The notes under the pieces are model-generated. The model saw only the letters and a list, made by a program, of their open reading frames with translations. It was not told where the DNA came from and did no database searches. A stretch of DNA of 64,000 nucleotides, taken from contig JBIKUD010000007.1 of the NCBI GenBank assembly GCA_044347745.1, positions 1 to 64,000 of the forward strand, written 5' to 3'. Both the position numbers and the translations under genes were made by a program. The stretch comes from JAIBBV01 sp044347745 (GTDB lineage: Bacteria; Bdellovibrionota_C; UBA2361; JAFLCA01). Positions 34,843 to 44,433 of the stretch are shown here, in pieces (the first letter of the stretch is position 1; each line of letters starts with the position of its first letter).

Positions 34843-36957
34843 TTAGAATCCTTGAAAGTCCCCATCATCAAGAGGAATAATTTGGCTTGGTTTCAAGGAA
34901 ACAACCTCATTGGCTTTTTCACTTGATGCATGAGCTCCAACTGGGTTCTTGATTGCATTCCCTGAGGATGTTTTGAATGACGGTTTTGCAGGTGCACTCA
35001 TTTTTTTATCTGAGCGCTCTGGCTTCATGGTATAGGTAGGCACAGCCTTTTTCGCTTTTTGTTCGGTTTTAACCAACATAGCCGCAGAGCCTCCTGTCAC
35101 CAACTTCAAGAGCTTGGAGACGGACCTATCTAAGGCCCCGGCTTGAGATGTCAGCTCTACTGCAGCAGCAGAGGATTCCTCCGCAGCTGCAGAATTTTGC
35201 TGGGTCACTTTATCAAGCTCTGTCACAGCGGTGCTCAATTGACCCATGGCTACTGCTTGCTCTTTACTCTGGGCCGCGATTTCTTTAACGAGCGCGCTCG
35301 ATTTTGTGGCGTGCTGCCTTATTTCTTTTAAAGCGGCTCCTACCTCTTCCGTAATACGATACCCACCATCTGCTAGTTCACGAGACCGCTTTATCTTATC
35401 AGCCGTTTCTTTGGCTGCTGTAGCGCTGCGTTGTGCAAGATTTCGCACCTCTTCGGCAACCACGGCAAACCCTTTCCCAGCATCACCTGCCCGCGCTGCT
35501 TCCACCGCAGCATTTAAGGCAAGGAGGTTAGTTTGGAATGCAATTTCATCGATGATCTTGATGATTTGAGCAGTCTCGTCGGCTGAAGCCTTAATGTGGG
35601 TCATTGCGTCAGTCATTTGACCCATAGAAGATTCCCCAACTTCAGAAGACCTACGAACCGATTCAGCCAATCCAAAGGCCGCCTGCGAGTTCTCTGCGGC
35701 ATGTTTTGAGGTGGAAGCAATTTCTTCCAATGTAGCGGCGGATTCTTCAAGAGACGCAGCTTGTTCTGTAGCACCTTGGGCCAAAGATTGTGCCGCACAT
35801 TCGACCTGAGTTGAGGCCGAACGCAGCTCGCTAGATCCTTGAGTTAGCTCTTTAATGATTCCACCAATTGTATTGCTCAAATCACGCACAACGAACCAAG
35901 ATATCAGGAATATGCCCAAGAGCGACGCTCCGAAGATCCACATCGAGAAAGTGAATTCGGCATCAATAAAACCGAATACAGAGTCTCTTGGGTATCGAAC
36001 CATTGCGCCCCATGGCATTCCTTTAAAGCCTAATGCTCCGCGAAAGCTCCCAAAGCCAACGAGCTCCGGTTCAGCGCCCTCCATCGCAACTTCTACAACA
36101 CCACTCTTGGAGGCGGCGATTTCTTCTGCAGGCACGTAACCATCGGCCTTAAGGTTTGATGCACCCTCATCTCCAAGGCGCGTTTCAAGGCGCTGCCCTT
36201 TGCTTTGTCCCTGCCGGGTATCAAAAAGCATTTCTCCGTTCTGGCGAACAAGAGTAATACGAATATCTGCAGCACCCTTCTGCTCACTTGCTCGAATGGT
36301 ATCTGAGACAATGCTCTCAACGAGCGCAAATTCGGCAAAATTTTTCCACACGGCAAAAGGCTTGCCGTCAGTATCAAACACTGGTGCGGAAAAGCCCATC
36401 ACAAAACCAGCATTCTGGTGAACTTTGGCGACATCAGAGTCTAAATATGCGTCTTCGAGTACGGTCCCCGTGAGGCCGCCCTCCATGGTGTAGAAATTTC
36501 CGCTCAGGGAATCTTTGAACCAGGCTGAATCTTTGAAATTTTTCCCATAAAGATAGGCGGAATCAAGCAAATTTCCCTTGAGATCCTTATCATTTACGGC
36601 AATGACTTGTCCTTCCAGATCTACAAGAATCATTAGCGGATACAACCCATACGCCGCAACATACTTATTCATGACCTGAGCAATCTGATTTGCTTCCGAG
36701 CCTTGCTTGTACCAGCTTGAACGGTCTAAAAGAGCGGTGTTGTAACCAAAAGCCTGAACGTCGCCGTATCGTTCAAAGAGGTTTCGATCAATTTTGTCAG
36801 CTAGGGCCTCAGCTGCTATCTGATACTGCGCTGGAAACTTCTCTATGAACTTCTGCTGCGTCGAAATTGCTCCCCATTCCAGGAGCAGAGCAGGAACGAT
36901 ACCGACAAGAAAAAATGCAGCTACTAATTTAAAACGTAAACTTCTATTACTCCACAT
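34843..36957 (-). CDS. Methyl-accepting chemotaxis protein with periplasmic Cache-like domain
   Basis: A 704-residue receptor. Membrane helix 1 is at about residues 10-28, then a periplasmic domain of about 320 residues with the Cache pattern (YGLYPLMILVDLEGQVIAVN, then FAVWKNFAEF), then helix 2 near residue 350. The cytoplasmic part has the conserved hairpin tip (IIDEIAFQTNLLALNAAVEAARAG) for CheA/CheW binding and methylation helices on both sides. A normal HAMP domain between helix 2 and the coiled coil is not evident. The C-terminal tail of about 65 residues is Lys- and Ser-rich. ATG at 36957 has GGAG upstream. It lies between two cheW-related genes. Confidence 0.93.
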   Translation of the reverse strand: MWSNRSLRFKLVAAFFLVGIVPALLLEWGAISTQQKFIEKFPAQYQIAAEALADKIDRNLFERYGDVQAFGYNTALLDRSSWYKQGSEANQIAQVMNKYVAAYGLYPLMILVDLEGQVIAVNDKDLKGNLLDSAYLYGKNFKDSAWFKDSLSGNFYTMEGGLTGTVLEDAYLDSDVAKVHQNAGFVMGFSAPVFDTDGKPFAVWKNFAEFALVESIVSDTIRASEQKGAADIRITLVRQNGEMLFDTRQGQSKGQRLETRLGDEGASNLKADGYVPAEEIAASKSGVVEVAMEGAEPELVGFGSFRGALGFKGMPWGAMVRYPRDSVFGFIDAEFTFSMWIFGASLLGIFLISWFVVRDLSNTIGGIIKELTQGSSELRSASTQVECAAQSLAQGATEQAASLEESAATLEEIASTSKHAAENSQAAFGLAESVRRSSEVGESSMGQMTDAMTHIKASADETAQIIKIIDEIAFQTNLLALNAAVEAARAGDAGKGFAVVAEEVRNLAQRSATAAKETADKIKRSRELADGGYRITEEVGAALKEIRQHATKSSALVKEIAAQSKEQAVAMGQLSTAVTELDKVTQQNSAAAEESSAAAVELTSQAGALDRSVSKLLKLVTGGSAAMLVKTEQKAKKAVPTYTMKPERSDKKMSAPAKPSFKTSSGNAIKNPVGAHASSEKANEVVSLKPSQIIPLDDGDFQGF

Positions 36958-36972
36958 GGTGTGAATCTCCAA

Positions 36973-37473
36973 TTATTGGGCCTGATTCAAGGCAATTTTA
37001 TCTGAATCGCTGAGTGCTTTCTCAATATCTACCAAAATATTGAGATCTGAATTTTCCCGTTTCGCCATACCAACGATGAACTTTGACTCTATCTGTGCCC
37101 CATAATCCGGAGCTGGTTCGATTTCCTTCTCTTGAAAATTGAGAACTTCAAGAACCGTATCGACGATCACACCGATTGAGATGGTTTGTCCTTCTGTAGG
37201 CAAATTAACCACCACAATGCAGGTTTTTTCGTCATAGGGCACCGGCTCGAGCCCAAACTTTAAACGCAGATCAACAAGCGGAATAATTTTACCGCGTAAG
37301 TTTATGACCCCTTTGATGTACTCGGGGCAGCGCGGTATGCGAGTGATAGCAGGCACTCCTATTATCTCTTGGACTTTAAGAATTTCTAACCCGTATCGCT
37401 CTGTTGCAAGAGAAAAGGTCAAATACCTTCCTGCAAGACTGGCCGTTTCGGGTGTTTGGCTTTGGTTGCTCAT
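36973..37473 (-). CDS. cheW: Chemotaxis adaptor CheW
   Basis: A 166-residue SH3-like scaffold that links receptors to the CheA kinase. LTFSLATERYGLEILKVQEI starts the fold, and PEYIKGVINLRGKIIPLVDLR is the hallmark CheW core; VGMAKRENSDLNILVDIEKAL ends it. It is between two receptor genes, with 15 bases to each, so all are one operon. The kinase it needs is not encoded in this window. Confidence 0.95.
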   Translation of the reverse strand: MSNQSQTPETASLAGRYLTFSLATERYGLEILKVQEIIGVPAITRIPRCPEYIKGVINLRGKIIPLVDLRLKFGLEPVPYDEKTCIVVVNLPTEGQTISIGVIVDTVLEVLNFQEKEIEPAPDYGAQIESKFIVGMAKRENSDLNILVDIEKALSDSDKIALNQAQ

Positions 37474-37488
37474 ATTCCTCTACCCCCA

Positions 37489-39021
37489 TTACATCATTGT
37501 GGCTTCTAGTTCTTCGCCCGCTTCCATAGAACTGCGCTTAACTGATGGCCCTTCATGGTCATTGACGCCAACTCTGAGAGCTTTGTGTGGAGCTCCGTTA
37601 CTTCCATATATCAAGGAAGACAGTACTCCAATCTCACGATCAAGCACCTTAGCTTGCTCAGAAAGATCTACTCCAGCCGCAGCCGACTCCTCAGCTGCTG
37701 CTGCATTAGTCTGAGTTACTTTATCTAGTTCGCACATTGCGGTGTTCAGTTGCTGCAAACCAGAACTTTGTTCTTTGCTTGCCGCTGCAATTTCTTTGAC
37801 CAAAGCAACTGCTTTTTCAGAGCTTCCTTTGATTTCGGAGAGCGATTTTTCAACACTGCGAGAAACCTGCACCCCGTTAGCAGACAGCTCCTTGGAACGC
37901 CGAATTTTATCGGCAGTTTCTTTGGCGGCAGTCGCGCTACGTTGCGCCAAGTTACGTACTTCTTCGGCCACAACAGCAAATCCTTTACCCGCTTCTCCAG
38001 CACGCGCGGCTTCAACAGCCGCGTTAAGGGCCAGCAAATTGGTTTGGAAGGCAATCTCATCTATTGTACGAATAATCTGAGCGGTCTCATCGGCTGCAAC
38101 TTCAATCGCATCAATAGCTGTGCGCATTTCTTGCATCGCTTGCACTCCAGACTGTGACGAAGTCAGCACTTCGCTCGATAGTAAGTTAGCTTGTTGGGCA
38201 TTGGCCGAGTTTTGTTTTGCAACAGAGCTCGCCTCTTCGACTGTCGCAGCAGTCTCCTCTAATGACGCCGCCTGTTCCGAGGCACCCTGAGCTAGTGATT
38301 GTGCCGCTGAGGCAACTTGATCAGACGCATTAAATAGCTGGCTTGAAATAACGTTGAGTTGTTCAGTGGTATAACGCAAGACCCGGGTAATGCCTTTGTC
38401 GGCGAAATATAGCGAAACAAGTCCAATAAGGAGTGCACAGAAGATACATACTGAAATAACCCAGAATCCTCGCTCTGAGATCTGAATCCCCTCTTTCTCG
38501 ATTTGTGCAGCGTGCGAAGTAATGAGCTCACTAATATGTCCCAAATTTTCTTCAAGTACTGAGAATTGCGAGTTGAAGGACTCCAATTTTGAAAAAGCCG
38601 CTTCTTTGTTGCTCATGGACTCTAATACAAGATCTTCGGCTAGCGCTGCATACTTTAGTACATCACCTTCGGCAGCAACAAATTTTTGGTGTATGTCGTC
38701 ATCTAAATTAATTTTGATGTTTGCACGAATGGCATTTACAATAGTGGAAGAATGCTCTTTTGTATCTGAAAGTATTTCTTCGTTTGTTCCTACGCGTTCA
38801 TCTTGAGTATTTGCCAGCAACAAGGCGCGCATCACGTCAGAACGCAAAGCGTCATGCATCATATCTGTTTCTTGCTGGTTGTGAGAGGCCTGATTGGCCG
38901 CTCCCATCTCCTGTAAAGATTTGCTTAGTTTTGAGAACTCAACATAGGCAATGCCGCCAAGTACACAGGTCACAAAAATGTTGGCACAAATTATGGCAAA
39001 AAGACGCTTCCCGAGACTCAT
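37489..39021 (-). CDS. Methyl-accepting chemotaxis protein, four-helix-bundle-type sensor
   Basis: A 510-residue receptor with helix 1 near residues 5-25, a periplasmic helical region of about 150 residues lacking a Cache pattern (four-helix-bundle type likely), helix 2 near 185-205, and a cytoplasmic signalling domain with the same tip as the receptor at 34843. As there, no clear HAMP domain follows helix 2. The start at 39021 has GGGG six bases upstream; a start 12 codons earlier is less likely. It is first in the operon. Confidence 0.92.
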   Translation of the reverse strand: MSLGKRLFAIICANIFVTCVLGGIAYVEFSKLSKSLQEMGAANQASHNQQETDMMHDALRSDVMRALLLANTQDERVGTNEEILSDTKEHSSTIVNAIRANIKINLDDDIHQKFVAAEGDVLKYAALAEDLVLESMSNKEAAFSKLESFNSQFSVLEENLGHISELITSHAAQIEKEGIQISERGFWVISVCIFCALLIGLVSLYFADKGITRVLRYTTEQLNVISSQLFNASDQVASAAQSLAQGASEQAASLEETAATVEEASSVAKQNSANAQQANLLSSEVLTSSQSGVQAMQEMRTAIDAIEVAADETAQIIRTIDEIAFQTNLLALNAAVEAARAGEAGKGFAVVAEEVRNLAQRSATAAKETADKIRRSKELSANGVQVSRSVEKSLSEIKGSSEKAVALVKEIAAASKEQSSGLQQLNTAMCELDKVTQTNAAAAEESAAAGVDLSEQAKVLDREIGVLSSLIYGSNGAPHKALRVGVNDHEGPSVKRSSMEAGEELEATMM

Positions 39022-39341
39022 ATATTTCCCCTTCATTCCCGAAGTTGCCCTACTCAATCAGTGAGCACTCTTCAAACAACAATACTGGCCTGTTGCCAAA
39101 TCACGAGCAAAATAAACAAATAAATCGGAATGTTAGCCCCGCTATTCGTGCACGTGTTTCCCGTGCTGGAGATATCGGTACTTCACCTAATTTTCTGAAG
39201 GGTCCTTCTATTTCGCGATCTTGTTCTAGAAGGCTTCATTAGAGATTACATAACGCACTTTAAGTTTTTTCTGGAGTTCGTCGATTCCAAGGGCGAACTA
39301 CTTTGCCTACTTTGGCAAAGACATAATTATATGGGGTATAC
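39022..39341. other. Divergent region upstream of the chemotaxis operon and porin
   Basis: About 320 bases, no credible ORF. It contains a perfect inverted repeat CTTTGCC-N6-GGCAAAG (39301-39320) just before the porin start. A loose sigma-28-type ATATCGGT (39172-39179) on the minus side lacks a matching upstream box. Otherwise I see nothing. Confidence 0.5.
39301..39320. promoter_or_regulatory. Inverted repeat next to the porin start
   Basis: Seven-base arms CTTTGCC and GGCAAAG around a six-base spacer, ending 21 bases before the ATG of the porin gene. CATAAT at 39322-39327 may be a -10 element, which would place the repeat over the promoter as an operator. Confidence 0.35.
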
Positions 39342-40082
39342 ATGAAAAATTTTGGATTGGTCCTGGGGTCAGCGCTTTTATTCGCTGCACCGGCTCTCGC
39401 TGAAACTTCAGCATTCAATGCCTCGGCTAGTGTATCTTTTAATAGTGATTACATGTGGCGCGGTTTTAACCTTTATGACGGAAGTTCCATTCAGCCAAGC
39501 ATCAGCGTTGATTATGATACCGGCTACGGAACAGTTGGTGGGAACGTATGGTCACACCTCTCAGCTGAAGGTGGGACTACGAACATCGATAAATTTACTG
39601 AAATAGACTATACGTTAACCTACGCTCTAGCCTTAGACCCAATTGCCGTCAAAGTGGGACACCTTTGGTACACCTATCCAAAAGACAGTGACAACCTTGA
39701 GAACACTGCGGAGATTTTTGCAAGCGTCGTTATCGATGACGAAGCCCTTGGTTCGCCTTTTCCTCTAAGTCCAACGCTGTCGGCCTATCATGACTATGAC
39801 CTCGTGGATGGGCAGTATTATGAACTTGGAATTAGTCATACTTTTGAACCAAAAGGGCTTGGCGATGGATTCAACTTCACCCCTTATGCAGCTTTTGGTT
39901 TTGCTGAGGACCAAACGCCTGTTTATGCAGCAAATGGATTTGTTCAATCAACTTTTGGTGTGTCAACAAGCCTAAGCATGGGTGATGTTGCAGTGACGCC
40001 CTCACTGAACTATACCGCTGAGGCAGATGAAAATCTAAAAAATGAATTTTGGTTTGGAATGACTTTTGGGTATACGTTCTAA
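39342..40082 (+). CDS. TorF/Gcw_chp-family outer-membrane porin-like protein
   Basis: A 246-residue outer-membrane beta-barrel candidate. A signal peptide ends at ALA (about residue 20). SFNSDYMWRGFNLYDGSSIQP is the hallmark of this family (SDYxxRGxxxxxxxPxxQ), and the chain ends in Phe after alternating polar and aromatic residues (FWFGMTFGYTF), which is the C-terminal signal for barrel assembly. GGGG lies five bases upstream of the ATG. A strong terminator follows at 40111. The transported substrate is unknown. Confidence 0.85.
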   Translation: MKNFGLVLGSALLFAAPALAETSAFNASASVSFNSDYMWRGFNLYDGSSIQPSISVDYDTGYGTVGGNVWSHLSAEGGTTNIDKFTEIDYTLTYALALDPIAVKVGHLWYTYPKDSDNLENTAEIFASVVIDDEALGSPFPLSPTLSAYHDYDLVDGQYYELGISHTFEPKGLGDGFNFTPYAAFGFAEDQTPVYAANGFVQSTFGVSTSLSMGDVAVTPSLNYTAEADENLKNEFWFGMTFGYTF

Positions 40083-40110
40083 AAGTCAGGTTTTAGTTTA
40101 AATTGACTAG

Positions 40111-40140
40111 AAAAGGGAGGCGGCAAGCCTCCCTTTTTTG
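40111..40140. terminator. Bidirectional terminator between porin and flgL
   Basis: AAAAGGGAGGC (40111-40121) and GCCTCCCTTTT (40127-40137) pair around a five-base loop, with T-runs at both ends. It can end both the porin transcript and the long flagellar operon, which converge here. Confidence 0.9.
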
Positions 40141-40150
40141 TCCAATAAAT

Positions 40151-41137
40151 CTATAGGTAGTCAATAATACTTTGATTAAGCACTCGTGCGGATACGGCCA
40201 GCGAAGCTTCCAAAACTGTCTGCGCTTGGGTCAACAAGGACGCAGATTCAATCACATCGGCGTTCTGAAGCTGATCGAGTACTGTTTGCGCATTTGTTTG
40301 GGTCAACTGCAGGAGTGATTCGGCTGTGTCGAGTCTCCTTTGACGCGCAGCGACTGAAACGCGTTCAGTCTCGATATTTGAAGCACGTGCCGTTTCTAAT
40401 AAATCCATAGACTCTCGAATTGCAGTAGTTTGTGCACTGAACTGGGCGGGAAAAGTATAGGCCACTCCTCCCCCTGTTGGCGCTCCTGTGGCCGGTAGAG
40501 TCTCATAGCCGGCCAATGCCCTTCCCAATCGTTCAATTGCGTAAATTGCATTATCAAAAATCCCGTTTGCCGGTGTATTGGTAGTAATTGAAAGCTCCTC
40601 AGTCACATTAACCGAGCGAGTGACACTAGTTCCAGCCTCAGCGTCAAACACCCAGCGCTGGTTGGCTGGACCGGTGGCTGGGTTGGTATATAAAGCGGCA
40701 TCATACGGAGGGTCATCGTCGTCAGCCCCGCCCCACACATATTTTCCCTGGTACTTGGAATTAGCAAGACTCACCAAATTATCACGAATCTGAAATACTT
40801 CTTCAGCAAGCTGCGCTCGCGCCGTGACTCCATTTGTTTCGTTTCCGCCCTGAGCTGCAATCTCTTTTGCTCGATTTATAAGGTCTGATACTTGGGCCAA
40901 AGCCTCTTCTTGGAATCCCAGTGAACTTTTTACCGATGCTGTTCGATTGCGATAACTGTCGATGCGCTGCATGACTCCCTGGTACTGAGCAACTATTGCA
41001 GCCTGATCGGAATCCCCAGGTTTGGTTACTTTATACCCCGTGTCTACCTCATTGCTATAACGCGACACAGCCTGTCGATTTTGGCTAATGTGTAGAAGAT
41101 TGGTTCTGCTTAACTGATTCTCAGTAATTCTTGTCAT
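40151..41137 (-). CDS. flgL: Flagellar hook-associated protein FlgL (HAP3)
   Basis: A 328-residue hook-filament junction protein. The N-terminal MTRITENQLSRTNLLHISQN and C-terminal coiled region (ESASLLTQAQTVLEASLAVSARV) follow the flagellin/FlgL D0 pattern, and the central LANSKYQGKYVWGG is the usual FlgL motif. It starts four bases inside the end of flgK, an ATGA overlap that indicates coupling. It is last in the operon: csrA/fliW do not follow, a terminator does. Confidence 0.95.
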   Translation of the reverse strand: MTRITENQLSRTNLLHISQNRQAVSRYSNEVDTGYKVTKPGDSDQAAIVAQYQGVMQRIDSYRNRTASVKSSLGFQEEALAQVSDLINRAKEIAAQGGNETNGVTARAQLAEEVFQIRDNLVSLANSKYQGKYVWGGADDDDPPYDAALYTNPATGPANQRWVFDAEAGTSVTRSVNVTEELSITTNTPANGIFDNAIYAIERLGRALAGYETLPATGAPTGGGVAYTFPAQFSAQTTAIRESMDLLETARASNIETERVSVAARQRRLDTAESLLQLTQTNAQTVLDQLQNADVIESASLLTQAQTVLEASLAVSARVLNQSIIDYL

Positions 41138-42768
41138 ATCAGGCTCACAATTTGGTCAAGCAAGTCTTGCGCAACTCGAACGAGTCTTGCTGCGGCTTGA
41201 TAGTTCTTTTGCGATTTAATTAGCGTAGAAAATTCTTCATCCAAGCTGACTGCTGACACCTCATCACGACTATTCTGCGCAGTGGTGTATTTGTCCTCGG
41301 CTACATCGGCTTGCAAGGTGACTGCGTTACTACGCATACCCACATATCCGACTGTCTCATTATATTGCTGATCGAAAGTACCTGAAAATGAATAGGTCCC
41401 GAGTGCATATGTAAAACTTTGGGATTGCAGCGCAGATAACGCCAACATATTTCTTCCATCACCCGGAGCAAATACCGCAGCGGCAGGAGCTCCCGTGCCC
41501 GAATCTCTGGCAGTGGCGATCGCTCGAGCATTCGTAGTTGCCAGAGTAAGACGCGATGCAAAGTTATCCACACCAAGAGCAGCTAAGTCATCGGGAAGCC
41601 CATTTCCATCGGCATCTCGGCTGCCGCTAAATGTAAAACTAAAAAGGCCATACACCGAAGGTGTGTTACCGTCTAAATCTCCAGAGGAAGGATTATGAAC
41701 TGCAGTACCGCCATCGCGGTCTGGACCTAAATAAGTCGTATTGACTGCAGTCAGCAATTGCCGAGCTAATCCTTCAACTCTTGAGGCAATTTCTACTAAA
41801 GAACCATCGGCATCAAATGCTGAGGTATTTGTGGGGTCATTGTATCCTCGCAATGCCAGCAATCCGCCGATGGTGCCGCCCCCAGCTTGTAGAGTTTGGG
41901 TTAGATCGATCTGATTAGTGCCTGCCCCAGGGTCATAGTCAAAAACGACATAGTTAAGTAGTCCACCATTCAAAGCAGGAGGAAGCGGCCCAGTTGCAAA
42001 GCTTGGACTTTGTGTGAGCGAAAGCGTTCGTTGCTGCGTGCCGGTGACGAGGTTGAATCCGTTCGCAAGCGAAATAGAGACCGTGCCGTCCGCTGACTCT
42101 AGCGAAGTAAAGCTAACCTTTTCGGATAATTTACGCATGAGCTCGTCGCGCTGGTCGCGCTGATCTGCTGCCGAACCACCACTTTGCTCTGCGGCTCGAA
42201 TAAGCCCGTTGAGTCCCGCAATTTGGCCCACCATGGAATTTACAGTTTGCACTTCTGTGACTAAACGCTGATCCGCTTCAGCCTGTAAATCCGCTATAGT
42301 TCCATACGTGTCGCGAATTGAGTCAACAAACTCTTGAGCACGTTGAATAAAATTTGAACGTAATGGAATGCTGGCTGGGTCGGCTGCTAAGTCGTCGGCG
42401 GCAGCAAAAAAACTTTGCATAGTGCTGCCGAGAGTTGGGGACTCACCGGTCAAATCAAATAGCTGCTCAGCTCTGCCGAGTAGGTCGCGTTGTATATTAA
42501 AATACCCGCGATCCGAATTTGCCCCTAGAAGTGCTCTCTCAAGGAACTGATCAGTAACTCGAAGGAGCTGTCCAATTTGAACACCATTACCTACTTCGAG
42601 CTGGCCCGAAACATTCCGGCTCGATCGAGTTTCAAGGTCAATGGTGCGACGGGCGTAACCAGCGGTGTTTACATTGGCAATGTTATTAGAAGTGGCGGCA
42701 ATAACTGCCTGCTGCGCAGCAAGCGCCCCAGTCGCATTATTGAGGATTTTTGCACCAAAATTAGCCAT
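41134..42768 (-). CDS. flgK: Flagellar hook-associated protein FlgK (HAP1)
   Basis: A 544-residue hook-junction protein. NNIANVNTAGYARRTIDLETR in the N-terminus is the basal-body rod motif, and the C-terminal EEFSTLIKSQKNYQAAARLV is the matching D0 helix. Length is normal. The middle region is Gly-, Ser- and Asp-rich and unique. It precedes flgL and follows an unknown gene. Confidence 0.95.
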   Translation of the reverse strand: MANFGAKILNNATGALAAQQAVIAATSNNIANVNTAGYARRTIDLETRSSRNVSGQLEVGNGVQIGQLLRVTDQFLERALLGANSDRGYFNIQRDLLGRAEQLFDLTGESPTLGSTMQSFFAAADDLAADPASIPLRSNFIQRAQEFVDSIRDTYGTIADLQAEADQRLVTEVQTVNSMVGQIAGLNGLIRAAEQSGGSAADQRDQRDELMRKLSEKVSFTSLESADGTVSISLANGFNLVTGTQQRTLSLTQSPSFATGPLPPALNGGLLNYVVFDYDPGAGTNQIDLTQTLQAGGGTIGGLLALRGYNDPTNTSAFDADGSLVEIASRVEGLARQLLTAVNTTYLGPDRDGGTAVHNPSSGDLDGNTPSVYGLFSFTFSGSRDADGNGLPDDLAALGVDNFASRLTLATTNARAIATARDSGTGAPAAAVFAPGDGRNMLALSALQSQSFTYALGTYSFSGTFDQQYNETVGYVGMRSNAVTLQADVAEDKYTTAQNSRDEVSAVSLDEEFSTLIKSQKNYQAAARLVRVAQDLLDQIVSLI

Positions 42769-42871
42769 TTAGCCCCTCTTATCGCCCTCCCCCAAAGGCA
42801 AATTATGCCTAACAAGGGGGGGCCTATACTTATAAAGCAAGGCCTAGGCCAAGCCGACGAGGCAAAAGGGC

Positions 42872-43849
42872 TTAGAGAGAGGAAAAACGAAACGGCAGCT
42901 GCGGGACCCGCGGCCAAATAATCATTTGGGTATCGGCATCCACTTGAGCGCCTAGCTCACCGACATACATACCCTGAGCATCAACGCCTATAACTTCTTT
43001 GTACACTGCCCCTCCAACGTCAACCTCTATTCGCGGGCAGGCGATGTCGTCCATGTTTCTGACAGCGGGGAGTTCCCCCATTTCAAATGCAAACTGCGGA
43101 CGAATGAAAATTTTGGGAAACTGGGTCGCAAAATCTAGCGCATACCGCATGGCATCACTTGAACCAAACGTGTGGCTCTCTTGCTCGATGAAATCATAAA
43201 AGCTGCGCCCAGCACCGTAGGAAATAGGAACAAGTTCTTGTGGCTTCCAAAAAAGCATCATGGGTTCAGTAAGTCCATGGGCTTCCGCTCCAAACGTGGA
43301 GGCTAATTGAGAAGGCTGAAATGAAAAATCTACACCAAAGCCCAAACTTCCGTCGATAAATTTAGTAACTAATTCTGCTCCAAGTAGCACTTCTTGAAAT
43401 ATATTTACCCGCACTTCCCCGATAAGCGAGCGAGAGCTCAAACTCAGGCCCTGCACCCTTTTGCCATCAAACTCAAACTCCTCTCGCTCAAATTGACCGA
43501 AAACTCCGGAACCTACTAATTGCTGTGATTTTAGAAGATACCTCTTTAGTGCATATGTGCCAGAATCTCCTGTTGAGCTTAGTTCTAATTGGAGGAAGCT
43601 GTCGAGTATCCCATCGGGTGTATACAATTCCATCTGAATGGATTGCAGATTACGTAACTGTGGAGTGCAATGCCGCACAAAGTCCTCAAGAATTACAGGA
43701 CGACTCCTCTCAATCATAGAATTGGGGCTAAAAACTAGATTAAGAGAATCAGGACCTTCAGGGATGCTAGAATTAAAGGTACGACAACTAGGCGCTACCA
43801 AAGCGGCTAGAGACAAGAGACCAGCACTCATCGCGAACGAATAATTCAT
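42872..43849 (-). CDS. Protein of unknown function in the flagellar operon, possible lipoprotein
   Basis: A 325-residue protein between flgN and flgK. The N-terminus is hydrophobic (FAMSAGLLSLAALVAPSC), with a Cys at about residue 22; APSC is not a strict lipobox (expected L-[AS]-[GA]-C), so a lipoprotein signal is possible but doubtful. The rest looks beta-rich without a domain I recognise. A TTG-started frame opens at 43879, but I prefer ATG 43849. It is on the same strand with gaps of 60-100 bases, so it may be co-transcribed with the hook-associated genes. Confidence 0.7.
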   Translation of the reverse strand: MNYSFAMSAGLLSLAALVAPSCRTFNSSIPEGPDSLNLVFSPNSMIERSRPVILEDFVRHCTPQLRNLQSIQMELYTPDGILDSFLQLELSSTGDSGTYALKRYLLKSQQLVGSGVFGQFEREEFEFDGKRVQGLSLSSRSLIGEVRVNIFQEVLLGAELVTKFIDGSLGFGVDFSFQPSQLASTFGAEAHGLTEPMMLFWKPQELVPISYGAGRSFYDFIEQESHTFGSSDAMRYALDFATQFPKIFIRPQFAFEMGELPAVRNMDDIACPRIEVDVGGAVYKEVIGVDAQGMYVGELGAQVDADTQMIIWPRVPQLPFRFSSL

Positions 43850-43912
43850 CCGGTTATGATAATGGTCAGTCGAATTCAAAGCAAAGAAATTTTATTGAGT
43901 CGCTGCGTTCAG

Positions 43913-44428
43913 TTACGCCTGTTTCAGCACCCCTGAATGCCTTCCACCCTGCGTGTTATAAGATTCTCTCACTTTGCCCTTCCGCGTATAAGAGCGTGTC
44001 ACGTTTTGGGTGGCAGACCAGAATAAAGAAAGAACCCCGTTTACCAGATTGAGTGTGAACTGCGCGACCTGGCCGAATTCATTTCCGCTGGCGCGATTGG
44101 CAGCCACTGCACGCTTTAAACGTTTAATTTTATCTTCTAAACGTTTTGCATCTGAGGGATGGCAATGCAACTGCACTAGGTCGGTTAAGCGCTTCCCGCG
44201 GAACTCGGGGAACTGGCGCATAAGTTCAACACGCACAAGCTGCGCCTCAGCCATTTCCTTCGATATAAGCTCGCGCTTGGCGGTTAGTTCAGCTAAATTT
44301 TCAGTTTTAAACTTTGGGAGAAGCTCACGTTCTTGCTCAAGCGCTGCCAGATATCTTGTTTGCACGTCGATTTCAACATCGAGTGCTGCCTCTAACGACC
44401 GAACAAAAGCGCCTTGCTTCTCGAACAT
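43913..44428 (-). CDS. flgN: FlgN-like flagellar export chaperone
   Basis: A 171-residue helical chaperone that binds FlgK and FlgL before export. The first 120 residues form helices with a typical FlgN spacing (LEQERELLPKFKTENLAEL) and a C-terminal region rich in Asn and Arg. FlgN is poorly conserved; the assignment rests on helical form, size and location after flgM and before flgK. Confidence 0.75.
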   Translation of the reverse strand: MFEKQGAFVRSLEAALDVEIDVQTRYLAALEQERELLPKFKTENLAELTAKRELISKEMAEAQLVRVELMRQFPEFRGKRLTDLVQLHCHPSDAKRLEDKIKRLKRAVAANRASGNEFGQVAQFTLNLVNGVLSLFWSATQNVTRSYTRKGKVRESYNTQGGRHSGVLKQA

Positions 44429-44433
44429 GCAGT

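Noticed and set aside
39172..39179. Sigma-28-type box (ATATCGGT, minus strand) before the first receptor gene
   Set aside because: The upstream element does not match TAAAGTTT at the right distance.
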